A model generated the notes under the pieces. It worked only from the letters and a program-made list of their open reading frames with translations. It had not been told where the DNA came from and made no database searches. This document shows positions 14,821-22,801 of a DNA stretch of 48,722 bases, piece by piece. Origin of the DNA: Bog-473 sp035534235 (GTDB lineage: Bacteria > Actinomycetota > Acidimicrobiia > Acidimicrobiales > RAAP-2); contig DATLSH010000067.1 of assembly GCA_035534235.1 (NCBI GenBank), positions 1 to 48,722 of the forward strand. The letters run 5' to 3'. The number at the start of each line of letters is the position of its first letter. The stretch's first letter is position 1. A program made the translations under genes and the position numbers.

Positions 14821-16266
14821 GTGCGCGAGCAGAACGATGTGACGCCGTGCGAGGCGGCGGAGATCACCAGCTGGGACGACACCGCCGACGTGGTGGTGGT
14901 GGGTTTCGGGGCCGCCGGCTCGACCGCTGCCTTCACGGCGGCGGAGACCGGGGCGCAGGTCCTGGTCACCGAGCGCACCGGCGGACCCGGCGGTGCCGCC
15001 GCACTGGCCGAGGGCATCGTCTACCTGGGCGGGGGCACGCCCATTCAGAAGGCCTGCGGTTTTGCCGACAGCGTCGAGGACATGTACCGCTACATGATGG
15101 CCGCCTGCGGGCCCGATCCCGACGAGGTGAAGATCGCCCGGTACTGCGCCGAGAGCCTGGGCCACTTCGCCTGGCTGGCGGACCGCGGGGTCCCTTTCGA
15201 ACCTACCTTCTGTGCCGACACCTCCATGGCGCCCACCGGGACCGAGGGGCTCGTCTACTCGGGCGGGGAGGACGCCTACCCGTTCAACGAGATCGCACGG
15301 CCGGCCCCACGTGGGCACCTGGCCCGGACCAAGCGCTCGACCGGATGGTTGCTGATGCAGCACCTGGCGGCGGCGGCCACCGGCGCCGGTGCCGCCGTGT
15401 CGTTCGACACCAGGGTGGACCGCCTGGTCCTCGACGAGGGGCGGGTGGTCGGGGTGCAGGGGCAGCGTTTCGGCGAGACCGTCTCCCTGCGGGCGCGGCG
15501 CGGCGTGGTGCTCACGGCCGGGGGGTTCATCTTCAACGACGAGATGTTGCGCCGGCACAGCCCGCCGCTGGTCCGGGGCACCTTCAAGGTCGGGACCGAA
15601 GGTGACGACGGCCGGGGCATCCGCATGGCCCAGGCCATCGGCGCCTCGGTGCGCAACATGTATGCCGGAGAGGTTTCGCTGCCCATCACCCCGCCCCGAC
15701 GGCTCATCTTCGGGATCCTGGTCAACGGGCGGGGCCAGCGCTTCATCAACGAGGACACCTACATGGGACGGGTGGGCCAGTCCTCGCTGTACGGGCAGGA
15801 CGGCGAGGTGTACCTCGTGGTCGACGAGGGTTGCTACGAGGTGAACTGGATGGGCCTGGCCGCCAGCTGGGTCTGCGAGACCACCGGTCAGTTGGAGGCC
15901 GAAATGGGTCTTCCCGCCGGATCGCTGGAAGCGACGCTCGCCCTCTACAACCGCCATGCGGCCACGGGGGAGGACCCCCTCTTCCACAAGGGATCGGCCT
16001 GGGTCCGTCCTCTGGTCCCCCCGATCGGCGCCATCGACCTGCGCATCGGTCCGGCCCCTTATGCGCCGTTCACGCTGGGCGGCTTGGAGACCACCGTGGA
16101 GGGGGAGGTCCTCAACCTGGCCGGCGACGCCCTACCTGGACTGTTCGCCGCCGGGCGCACCACGGCGGGCGTGTGCGCGTTCGGTTACGCCAGCGGGCTC
16201 TCCATCGGGGACAGCACCATGTTCGGCCGGTTCGCCGGGGCCAGCGCGGCCGCCGCGGTGCATTGA
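14821..16266 (+). CDS. FAD-binding dehydrogenase (3-ketosteroid dehydrogenase/fumarate reductase family)
   Basis: 481 aa from GTG after a GAGGGAGGGA ribosome-binding region. Rossmann FAD motif VVVVGFGAAGSTAAFTAAE at about residue 24, a capping domain, and C-terminal FAD contacts AAGRTTAGVCAFGYASGLS. Related to KstD and fumarate reductase flavoproteins, which insert or reduce a double bond next to a carbonyl. No steroid-degradation genes are near, so substrate is open. Divergent from the APH-like gene across 23 bp. Confidence 0.82.
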   Translation: MREQNDVTPCEAAEITSWDDTADVVVVGFGAAGSTAAFTAAETGAQVLVTERTGGPGGAAALAEGIVYLGGGTPIQKACGFADSVEDMYRYMMAACGPDPDEVKIARYCAESLGHFAWLADRGVPFEPTFCADTSMAPTGTEGLVYSGGEDAYPFNEIARPAPRGHLARTKRSTGWLLMQHLAAAATGAGAAVSFDTRVDRLVLDEGRVVGVQGQRFGETVSLRARRGVVLTAGGFIFNDEMLRRHSPPLVRGTFKVGTEGDDGRGIRMAQAIGASVRNMYAGEVSLPITPPRRLIFGILVNGRGQRFINEDTYMGRVGQSSLYGQDGEVYLVVDEGCYEVNWMGLAASWVCETTGQLEAEMGLPAGSLEATLALYNRHAATGEDPLFHKGSAWVRPLVPPIGAIDLRIGPAPYAPFTLGGLETTVEGEVLNLAGDALPGLFAAGRTTAGVCAFGYASGLSIGDSTMFGRFAGASAAAAVH

Positions 16267-16355
16267 CCTGCTGGCGATCGTTGTTCCCGGGGGTCGACCC
16301 CCATGGAAGCCCAGCACACAGCGTCTGGAGCGACGTGGCTTGTCGCCTCCTGTAG

Positions 16356-16703
16356 GACGGCGGCTCGTCCTACGGGATAGCGGGCAGCAGTTACAACTTG
16401 GTCTCGAACACGGCGAACCCGCACGACGGCTCGTTCAACGGGGGCAACGGTGAAGTGGTGATCAACTACTCCGTTGGCACCTCGACTTCGACTTCGAGCA
16501 CCACGACCACCACGGTCGCCAGCACCGCCGGTGCTGCGGCCACCACCACCACTACGACGACGACGGCGCCGCCTGTTCTGGCGGTCACGGGACGCAATCT
16601 CGTCCCGTTGCTCATTGGAGGCGGGGGCCTCATCGGGGGCGGTGCCGTGATCCTCGGTGCGACGGCAGTCCGTCGGCGCAAGAGGGCGACTTCGACCACT
16701 TGA
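16356..16703 (+). pseudogene. C-terminal remnant of a cell-wall anchored glycine/serine-rich protein
   Basis: After a TAG at 16353 the frame reads DGGSSYGIAGSSYNL, a glycine-rich domain end, then a Thr/Ser wall-spanning stretch (TTTTTV, TTTTTTTT), a sortase-like LAVTG signal, a hydrophobic segment of about 22 residues and the basic tail RRRKRA. These are the parts of an LPxTG-type (class E-like LAxTG) surface protein, but there is no signal peptide or upstream domain in any frame between 16267 and 16355. I read it as a truncated gene. A TTG at 16398 could start a short protein, but it would not be exported. Confidence 0.6.
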
Positions 16704-16816
16704 CGTCATCGGAAAATCAAATGCGCCCAGCCCCGAGGCTTGAGCGACCTTCTTGTCGTGGTGGCGTGGTGGGACTAGGTATATTGGTTGACAGATGGGG
16801 AAGCTACCCATCCGCG

Positions 16817-16855
16817 AGAACCGGCCCACTTCCGTTCCCCCTCCGGGCCGGTTCT
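16817..16855. terminator. Strong 11-bp hairpin between convergent genes
   Basis: AGAACCGGCCC (16817-16827) and GGGCCGGTTCT (16845-16855) form a perfect 11-bp stem with a 17-nt loop. It lies between the surface-protein remnant and the 3' end of the convergent VOC gene, so it can end transcription from both sides. Confidence 0.65.
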
Positions 16856-16907
16856 TGCGCGTCCGGGCTGAGTCAACCGCGGCGGTCCCGTCCCGCGTGC
16901 GGAGAGC

Positions 16908-17264
16908 TCACCCGTACCTCGTGCGAAAGCCCCCGATGAAGGTGATCCGGTTGCCGTCCGGGTCGGTGATGGCGCAGAGGCGCACTCCCTTGTTCGCCAC
17001 TTCGATGTCGCCGGGTGCCAAACCCCGTGCCGCAAGTTCTGAGCGGTGGGCGTCGAGATCGTCGACGGCGAAATTGAGCAGGGTGGATCCGGCCCGCTCG
17101 GGGTCATGGAAGACCTGGACCCACCCCCCGTCCACGACCCTCCACTCGACCAGCGTGTCCATGGGGTGGTTGTCCGCCGGCCGCCCCATGAGCAACTCGT
17201 ACCACGGCCTCGCCGTGGCCATTTCCGAAACCGGGACGACGGCCAGCACGTAATCAATCGGCAT
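16908..17264 (-). CDS. VOC family protein (glyoxalase/bleomycin-resistance fold)
   Basis: 118 aa from ATG at 17264. One full VOC repeat pair: N-terminal IDYVLAVVPVSEMATARPWYE and C-terminal RLCAITDPDGNRITFIGG, with the usual metal-side Glu replaced by Gly-Gly or Ile at the end, so metal binding is uncertain. Could be a dioxygenase, isomerase or resistance protein; the family does not tell which. Divergent from the duplicated barrel protein across 168 bp. Confidence 0.8.
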   Translation of the reverse strand: MPIDYVLAVVPVSEMATARPWYELLMGRPADNHPMDTLVEWRVVDGGWVQVFHDPERAGSTLLNFAVDDLDAHRSELAARGLAPGDIEVANKGVRLCAITDPDGNRITFIGGFRTRYG

Positions 17265-17432
17265 CGTTCGGCACCGTACCGCATCACCTGCTCCGAGCTT
17301 GATGTCCCCTTCGCACGCACCCTCAACCGCCTCAATCCCGTCTGGGCCGGGGTTCTCGCGGCACGGCGTCTGCCCCGGGTATATCCTCCGGCCGAAGGAC
17401 CGGAAGGCGGTCCGCAAAGGCAAGGAGTGGCG

Positions 17433-18032
17433 ATGTACACACGGCTGGCAACCTGGACTGATGCGACCAACATTGACGGAGGGATTGACTACCTGGGAAG
17501 CACGGCCATTCCCCTCTTCCACCAGCAGGGGGGCTATCGCGGTCTGACCGCGAGCGTCGACAGGTCGTCGGCGACCATCACCGTTCTCTCAATCTGGGCG
17601 AGCGAGGCGGACCGGGACGCCAGCGAGAGTGCACTGGCCAAGGCGCGCGACGAAGCCGCCGAAGTCATCGGTGGGACCGTCAAGGTCGAGAAGCTTGAGC
17701 AGCTGGTCGCCGAGGTTGTCAAGCCGCCGGTGCCCGGATCTGCCCTCATGGTGATCCCGTTCAGCATGGACCCGGCCAAGATCGACGAGAACCTCAATTT
17801 CTTCAAGTCCGAGATCGTGCCGGGGCTCAAAGCGGCTCCCGGTTTCTGCGCCGTGCGCAACATGGTCAACCGCAGCACCGGCGAAGGATACGTGGGAACG
17901 GTCTGGACGGACCGGGCCGCCATGGAGGCGCAAGCCGAGGCCGGTGCCCAGAGGCGTGAGACCGTCAGAGCGCGCGGCATCACCTTCGGCGAGCTCTCCC
18001 CCCGGGACATCGTGGTGGTCGACAACCCATAG
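17433..18032 (+). CDS. Duplicated dimeric alpha-beta-barrel (ABM-like) protein
   Basis: 199 aa from ATG at 17433 with AAGGAG 5 bp upstream. The two halves (about 1-95 and 105-195) each show strand-helix-strand patterns like antibiotic-biosynthesis-monooxygenase domains: YRGLTASVD...ITVLSIWASEADRD and FCAVRNMVN...YVGTVWTDRAAME. Thus a tandem ferredoxin-like barrel in one chain. No catalytic residue can be assigned. A TATATCC box lies about 45 bp upstream. It reads away from the VOC gene. Confidence 0.65.
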   Translation: MYTRLATWTDATNIDGGIDYLGSTAIPLFHQQGGYRGLTASVDRSSATITVLSIWASEADRDASESALAKARDEAAEVIGGTVKVEKLEQLVAEVVKPPVPGSALMVIPFSMDPAKIDENLNFFKSEIVPGLKAAPGFCAVRNMVNRSTGEGYVGTVWTDRAAMEAQAEAGAQRRETVRARGITFGELSPRDIVVVDNP

Positions 18033-18080
18033 GTGATTTGGCGGGCCCTGCTCGCCGCCGAGCCGAAGGTTCCCGATCAG

Positions 18081-18731
18081 CTACTGGCGCTCCCGGGCGT
18101 AGGCCATGACCCGGCTCACCACGGACTCGTCGGCCTTGGACAGCGCCCCCGAGTCGAAGGGAGGTTGGGGGTCGTATTCCACCATCAGCTGCGCCGCCTC
18201 GGCCGCCGTGCGATCGACCAGGAGCTCAACGAGCCGCAAGGCCATGTCGATGCCGCTGGACACGCCGGCTGCGGTGATGATGCGCCGCTCCAGGTGCTCG
18301 ACCACCCGCTGCGCCGTGGGTTCGGCACCGTGGGCAGCCAGGTCCGGATAGCAGGCCCAGTGCGTAGTGGCAGTCAGGTCTTTCAGCAGTCCGGCCGCAC
18401 CCAGTACCAGTGAGCCCGTGCATACCGACGTCGTGAAGCGGGTCGTGCCGTGCGCGTGGCGGATCCATTCGAGCACCCGCTCGTCGTGCTGCAAGGGGCG
18501 GGTGCCCACCCCACCGGGGAACACGATGACATCGGGCTCGGGGATCTCTTCGAATGTCGCGTCAACGGTGACGCCGAGCATGCCGTTCTCGCTGCGGACC
18601 TCACCCGTCCGGTGCCCTATGAAGGTGATGTCGATGGTGGGGATGCGCTGGAGCACCTCGTAGGGCCCGACGCCGTCCAGGGCGGTGAACTGGGGGAAGA
18701 GGGGAATGGCGACCTGCAGGTGGTCGGTCAT
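18081..18731 (-). CDS. DJ-1/PfpI family protein (isonitrile-hydratase-like)
   Basis: 216 aa. Nucleophile elbow TTSVCTGSLVLGAAG with Cys104, Glu25 in VGPYEVLQ, and VIVFPGGVGT; TTHWACYPDL gives the companion His. This set matches the DJ-1/PfpI subgroup containing isonitrile hydratase. Its ATG overlaps the stop of the upstream GlxA-like gene by 4 bp (ATGA). That gene is broken, which may alter its regulation or coupling. Intact itself. Confidence 0.82.
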   Translation of the reverse strand: MTDHLQVAIPLFPQFTALDGVGPYEVLQRIPTIDITFIGHRTGEVRSENGMLGVTVDATFEEIPEPDVIVFPGGVGTRPLQHDERVLEWIRHAHGTTRFTTSVCTGSLVLGAAGLLKDLTATTHWACYPDLAAHGAEPTAQRVVEHLERRIITAAGVSSGIDMALRLVELLVDRTAAEAAQLMVEYDPQPPFDSGALSKADESVVSRVMAYARERQ

Positions 18732-19637
18732 GCGGAAGTCCTTTCATGGTTGAGGGTGCGGAATCGGCGGCGGTAGGAGTCGGGCGACACCCCGAGGCGG
18801 CGTTGGAAGACCCGCCGCAACGTCTCGGCAGTGCCGAACCCGCACCTCCGGGCGACGTGATCGAGCGTGTCGGTGGTGGACTCCAGCTCGCTGCGCGCGG
18901 CCTCCAACCGGACCCGCTCGACGAAGCGGCTCGGCGTCTCACCCACCTCGGCGGAGAACACACGCGTGAAGTGGCGCACGCTCATGGCCGCCGCCGCAGC
19001 CAGGGCCGGGAGTCGGTGGTCTCCATCGGGAGCGGACTCGACCAGGGTCTGCACGGCCCGGACAGTGGAACGTTCGGCCCGGGGTACCCAGACCGGCGAG
19101 GCGAACTGGCTCTGACCACCGGGACGGTGCAGGAACATGACCAGCCATCGGGCCACCGTCTGGGCCACCTCGACCCCGAAGTCCTCCTGCACGAGGGCGA
19201 GTGCCAGATCGATGCCTGCGGTGACTCCGGCACTCGACCAGAACTTGCCGTCGCGCAGATAGATCGGATCCGGATCAACCGAGAGGGCCGGGAAGGCAGT
19301 GGCCAACTCCTCGGCCCGGGCCCAATGGGTGGTGACCCTGCGCCCGTCCAGCAGCCCCGCCCCTGCGCCCAGGAAGGCACCCGAACACACCGTGGCCACC
19401 CGACGGCACCGGGGGGCAGTAGCGCGGATCCACGCCATGAGATCGGCATCACCGCGTGCCGCCTCCGTGCCGCCGCCACCGGGCAGGACCATGGTGTCGA
19501 TACGCTCGGTGGGGTCGGCCGAGCGATGTGGCGGCCCGGGTGGCGCCGGAGAAAACCTCGTGCGGCCCGACGACGTCGAGCGGCTGCAGGCCGGGGAAGG
19601 CGACGATGACGACATGGCGTTCTCTCACCCGACCCAC
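18728..19637 (-). pseudogene. Broken GlxA-family (DJ-1 + AraC) transcriptional regulator
   Basis: The N-terminus starts at GTG 19637 with RERHVVIVAFPGLQPLDVVG and PHEVFSGATRAAT in one frame; IDTMVLPGGGGTEAARG, VATVCSGAFLGAGAGLL and the AraC domain (VRHFTRVFSAEVGETPSRF, YRRRF) follow in another. Family members have about 40-50 more residues between VFSGA and DTMVLPGG, so an internal deletion that is not a multiple of three has removed a segment near 19540-19565 and shifted frame. The downstream part still reads to the stop. It is either a true pseudogene or a sequence error. Confidence 0.7.
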
Positions 19638-19702
19638 ACTGAGGGAAGCCGGCTATGGCGTCAATGACGTAGTTCCCACATATTCGGCCAGGAGCGCCGA
19701 CT

Positions 19703-20086
19703 TCAGGGCCGGGACCTGCGGGTGCCCCGGGCCCGGACCCAGGCGAGGAGGTCGCCCTCCTCGCCACGGCACACGGTGCCGGTGAAGATGTCCTCGCGCT
19801 CAGTCGAGACGTCGCGCGTGACCTCGGCATACAGGACATCACCGAGGGCGGCCGGCTGCAGGTACTCCACCAGGACAGAGGTGACGATGCCGGAGTGCTC
19901 CTCATCGTTGGCCGCTGCGGCCACGGCCGCGCCGGCCACGGCGTAGAAGACGGCGCCGTGGACGGTGCCGTGGGGGTTGGCATGCTCGTGTCCGGTCATG
20001 AGCACCGCCACGGTGTGGCCGGGGCCCCGGCGCTGGACGTCGATGCCGAGGTGGGTGGCAAACTCGTCGTTCTGCGGGCCGCTCAC
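19703..20086 (-). CDS. PaaI-type hotdog thioesterase
   Basis: 127 aa from GTG at 20086. HANPHGTVHGAVFYAVAGAA is the PaaI/hotdog active-site region (HGG-like helix entry), with strands TSVLVEYLQPAALGDVLYAE and EDIFTGTVCRGEEGDLLAWV. Likely hydrolyses an aryl- or acyl-CoA thioester. Its start overlaps the FrhB-like stop by 4 bp (GTGA), so the two are made together. Confidence 0.82.
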   Translation of the reverse strand: MSGPQNDEFATHLGIDVQRRGPGHTVAVLMTGHEHANPHGTVHGAVFYAVAGAAVAAAANDEEHSGIVTSVLVEYLQPAALGDVLYAEVTRDVSTEREDIFTGTVCRGEEGDLLAWVRARGTRRSRP

Positions 20087-21219
20087 GGAGCTGGAGCGGC
20101 CGGTGCAGGCAAGCGCCCCGGCATCGGCACCGCGGTGGCGGGCCAGCGCTTCCGACTGACCCGGCTCAGCTTGTCGAGCAGGGTCACGGCGCCGGGGTCG
20201 TCCTCAATGGGACGGGTCTCAATGACACCGGCCGCTTCCATGTCGTTGAAAAGGTTCTCACCCTTCTCGGTGCGGAGGAGGGTGAGGGTCCAGTCGCCGA
20301 AGGCACCTATGCCTCCGGTGGAGATGTCAGCGTGCTCGGCCGCGAAGTCCGGGCAACTCGTGCAGCCCTCGCGGGTCCAGGCGTGCGCCTCCTTGAGCGG
20401 GATCTCGTGGTAGGCGCCATCGCGCATCCAGACCTGGAAGACACCCTTGATGTTCATTTTGACGATGTCGGCTCGAGCCAGACCGTACCGCTCCTCGAAG
20501 AGCTCAGGGAAGATGGCATCGTCGAAGGTCTTCGAGCAGAGCAGGCCGATGGAGAGTGAGAAGCGGCGGGCGACCTTCCCCGCCTTGCGGGCAGCCATGA
20601 CCGGAGGCGCCGACGCCTGGCATCCCATGCCGACCAGGGCGATGCGCTCCGCCCCGCCGGCGATGGCTTCGGGATAGGCCAGCGGGTTGGCCGAGTAGGT
20701 GTAGCGGGAACCTGCCGTGGCCAGCACGTCGTCCTTGTTCCAGGCCACGCGCGGCACGGCTTTCCAGGTCGAGCCGTCCCCCTCCATTCCGGAGACCAGG
20801 GCGGCGTCAATGATGTCGTGGTCGAAGCACCAGATCAACAGCGCGGAGACCAGCCCACCGTCCTGGCCGGTGCCCTGCACGCCGAGGTCGGTGGCTCGGG
20901 CCAGAACCACCCGGCGGGCGATACCCGAGACCTCGTCGTCGGTGCGTGGTCGGCCGAACAGGTGGGTCTCGATATCGGGTTCCCAGGTGCGGAAGCGGGG
21001 GCAGGCCCGGGTGCACAGGGTGCAGCCCTTCTCCCCATGGGTGCAATTGTCGGGTCCCCCGTCGGCGAGCACGTGGAAGGGCTTGTAGTGCCCGTCAGCA
21101 TCGTCGTACTCAAGCACGTCGTAGGGGCAGGCGATGACGCAGGCCGCGCATCCGGTGCAGAGGCCGGAGGTCACGACTTCGGTGAACAGTTCAGCCCACT
21201 GTGGCTTCTCGGGTGGCAC
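20083..21219 (-). CDS. FrhB-type coenzyme F420 hydrogenase/dehydrogenase beta subunit
   Basis: 378 aa. Two [4Fe-4S] motifs near the N-terminus: CTGCAACVIACP and CTHGEKGCTLCTRACP. The rest is the FrhB N- and C-terminal domain with GTGQDGGLVSALL, VGMGCQASAPPVMA and GCTSCPDFAAEHADIS (further Cys). Family members pass electrons between Fe-S clusters, FAD and F420. No hydrogenase alpha/gamma subunits are encoded here, so it is probably a stand-alone oxidoreductase. GTG start at 21219 with a possible leaderless -10 (TATGGT). Overlaps the thioesterase gene. Confidence 0.82.
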   Translation of the reverse strand: MPPEKPQWAELFTEVVTSGLCTGCAACVIACPYDVLEYDDADGHYKPFHVLADGGPDNCTHGEKGCTLCTRACPRFRTWEPDIETHLFGRPRTDDEVSGIARRVVLARATDLGVQGTGQDGGLVSALLIWCFDHDIIDAALVSGMEGDGSTWKAVPRVAWNKDDVLATAGSRYTYSANPLAYPEAIAGGAERIALVGMGCQASAPPVMAARKAGKVARRFSLSIGLLCSKTFDDAIFPELFEERYGLARADIVKMNIKGVFQVWMRDGAYHEIPLKEAHAWTREGCTSCPDFAAEHADISTGGIGAFGDWTLTLLRTEKGENLFNDMEAAGVIETRPIEDDPGAVTLLDKLSRVSRKRWPATAVPMPGRLPAPAAPAP

Positions 21220-21276
21220 CTCCCCACCATATTCCTACCGGCCGCCCGACGGCCGGGTTCCGGTACGGTCGGACCG

Positions 21277-22074
21277 GTGCCCGAGATCCTCGAAGTCGAG
21301 CTCTACCGGGGCCTGGCCTCCAAGGCGCTTGGGCGCGCCGTGGCCGGGGTGTGGATGGTCGACTCCCGATACGGCCGGGGTGGCACCACACCCGGTCGCC
21401 TGACGTCTGCCCTGCTGGGCCATTCGTTCACCGAGGCCCGTCGCCGGGGCAAACTCATGCTGCTCGACACCGACGCCGGGCCGACGCTGGGGGTCCGCTT
21501 CGGGATGACCGGTGGTCTGGTCGTCGATGGTGAGGAGGCCCTGGATCGGCTGCTCTACGGACCGGGGGTCTTCGACGACAAATGGGTGCGGGCCCGCGTC
21601 ACCTTCGCCGACGGAGGGCACCTGGCACTCCATGATCCGCGCCGCTTCGGTTCGCTCGAGCTGGCCCCCGACGAAGAAAGGCTCGGTCCCGACGCGCTGA
21701 CATTGTCGCTGGCTGAGTTGACGGCGGCCTTGGCGACGAGGCCCGGTCGGGTCGCCGGGCCGGCGGCGCTGAAGGCGCGCCTGATGGACCAGGAGCGACT
21801 GGCCGGCATCGGGAATCTGCTGGCCGACGAAATTCTGTGGCGAGCCGCGCTCGATCCCGGGCGCCGGACACCCTTGAGCGACACCGAGCTGCGCCACCTC
21901 CACCAAACTTTGCGCGCCACCCTGCGCCAATTGGGGCGACGAGGCGGGTCGAACATGGGCGACCTCATGGGTGAGCGGCGGGTCGGCGGGCGGTGCCCGC
22001 TCGACGGGATGGAGATGCGGCGGTCCACCGTGGGTGGGCGGACGACCTACTGGTGCCCCGGGCACCAGCGTTGA
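21277..22074 (+). CDS. Fpg/Nei family DNA glycosylase
   Basis: Excises oxidised bases from DNA and nicks the abasic site. 265 aa from GTG at 21277; after removal of the initiator the N-terminus is PEILEVELY (catalytic Pro, Glu). The beta-hairpin Lys is in RRRGKLMLL, the helix-two-turn-helix in LMDQERLAGIGNLLADEILW, and LHDPRRFG is present. The C-terminal zinc finger reads CPLD...CPGH, where Fpg and Nei usually have C-x2-C...C-x2-C. Fpg versus Nei cannot be settled. Divergent from the FrhB-like gene over 57 bp. Confidence 0.85.
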   Translation: MPEILEVELYRGLASKALGRAVAGVWMVDSRYGRGGTTPGRLTSALLGHSFTEARRRGKLMLLDTDAGPTLGVRFGMTGGLVVDGEEALDRLLYGPGVFDDKWVRARVTFADGGHLALHDPRRFGSLELAPDEERLGPDALTLSLAELTAALATRPGRVAGPAALKARLMDQERLAGIGNLLADEILWRAALDPGRRTPLSDTELRHLHQTLRATLRQLGRRGGSNMGDLMGERRVGGRCPLDGMEMRRSTVGGRTTYWCPGHQR

Positions 22075-22096
22075 GCCCCGGGACTTGAGCCCCGCT

Positions 22097-22564
22097 TCAG
22101 CCCTGCCCGAGCTCCTCCAGCACCTTGGCCGCATGGCCGTCGGCCCGCACGTGGTACCAGGCCCGCTCCACCTTGCCGTTGGCGCCGACGAGAAAAGTGG
22201 AGCGGATGGTGCCAATGGTCTTCTTGCCGTAGAGCGTCTTCTCGCCCCAGGCACCGTACTTCTCCATGATCGACTTGTCGGCATCGGTGAGGAGGGGGAA
22301 CTTCAACTTGTACTTGGTGCGGAACTTCACGTGCTTCTCGGCCTTGTCTGGTGAGATGCCGAGGACGGCCACTCCGGCCTTCTCGAAGGTCTTGAGGTTG
22401 TCGTTGAACTGGCAGGCCTCCTTGGTGCACCCGGGAGTGTCGTCCGCCGGGTAGAAGTACACGATCACCCGCTGGCCCTTGAAAGAGGACAGCTTGACGG
22501 GCTTCCCGTCCTGGTCAGGCAGGGTGAATGCGGGTGCGGTGGCACCGGCGTCGAGTTTGGCCAT
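22097..22564 (-). CDS. bcp: Thioredoxin-dependent peroxiredoxin (Bcp/PrxQ)
   Basis: 155 aa from ATG at 22564, with AAGGAGG upstream. PADDTPGCTKEACQFND holds the peroxidatic Cys46 and resolving Cys51, the alpha2-helix arrangement of E. coli Bcp; STFLVGANGKV is the C-terminal strand. Reduces H2O2 and alkyl hydroperoxides in the cytoplasm. Convergent with the Fpg/Nei gene, a plausible oxidative-damage pairing but on separate transcripts. Confidence 0.92.
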   Translation of the reverse strand: MAKLDAGATAPAFTLPDQDGKPVKLSSFKGQRVIVYFYPADDTPGCTKEACQFNDNLKTFEKAGVAVLGISPDKAEKHVKFRTKYKLKFPLLTDADKSIMEKYGAWGEKTLYGKKTIGTIRSTFLVGANGKVERAWYHVRADGHAAKVLEELGQG

Positions 22565-22801
22565 GATCGGCCCTCCTTCGTTGGTCGAGACGGGAAGCTC
22601 ACTCTGGCACAGCAGGCGCACCTCCTTTACCTGGTCAAGTGGAGGAGTAAGCTTGCCGACACCCAAAATGAACCCAAATGTCCGGGTATCGCATCTCTTC
22701 GTGCGGTGCCTGAGCGGAAAGCAGGGGGGGTGCTCACAGTCCGCAGCGTGAGCGATGCGTCTGGGGGTTCCGTGAAGACGGAATGGAAGGGGGGGCATGC
22801 G

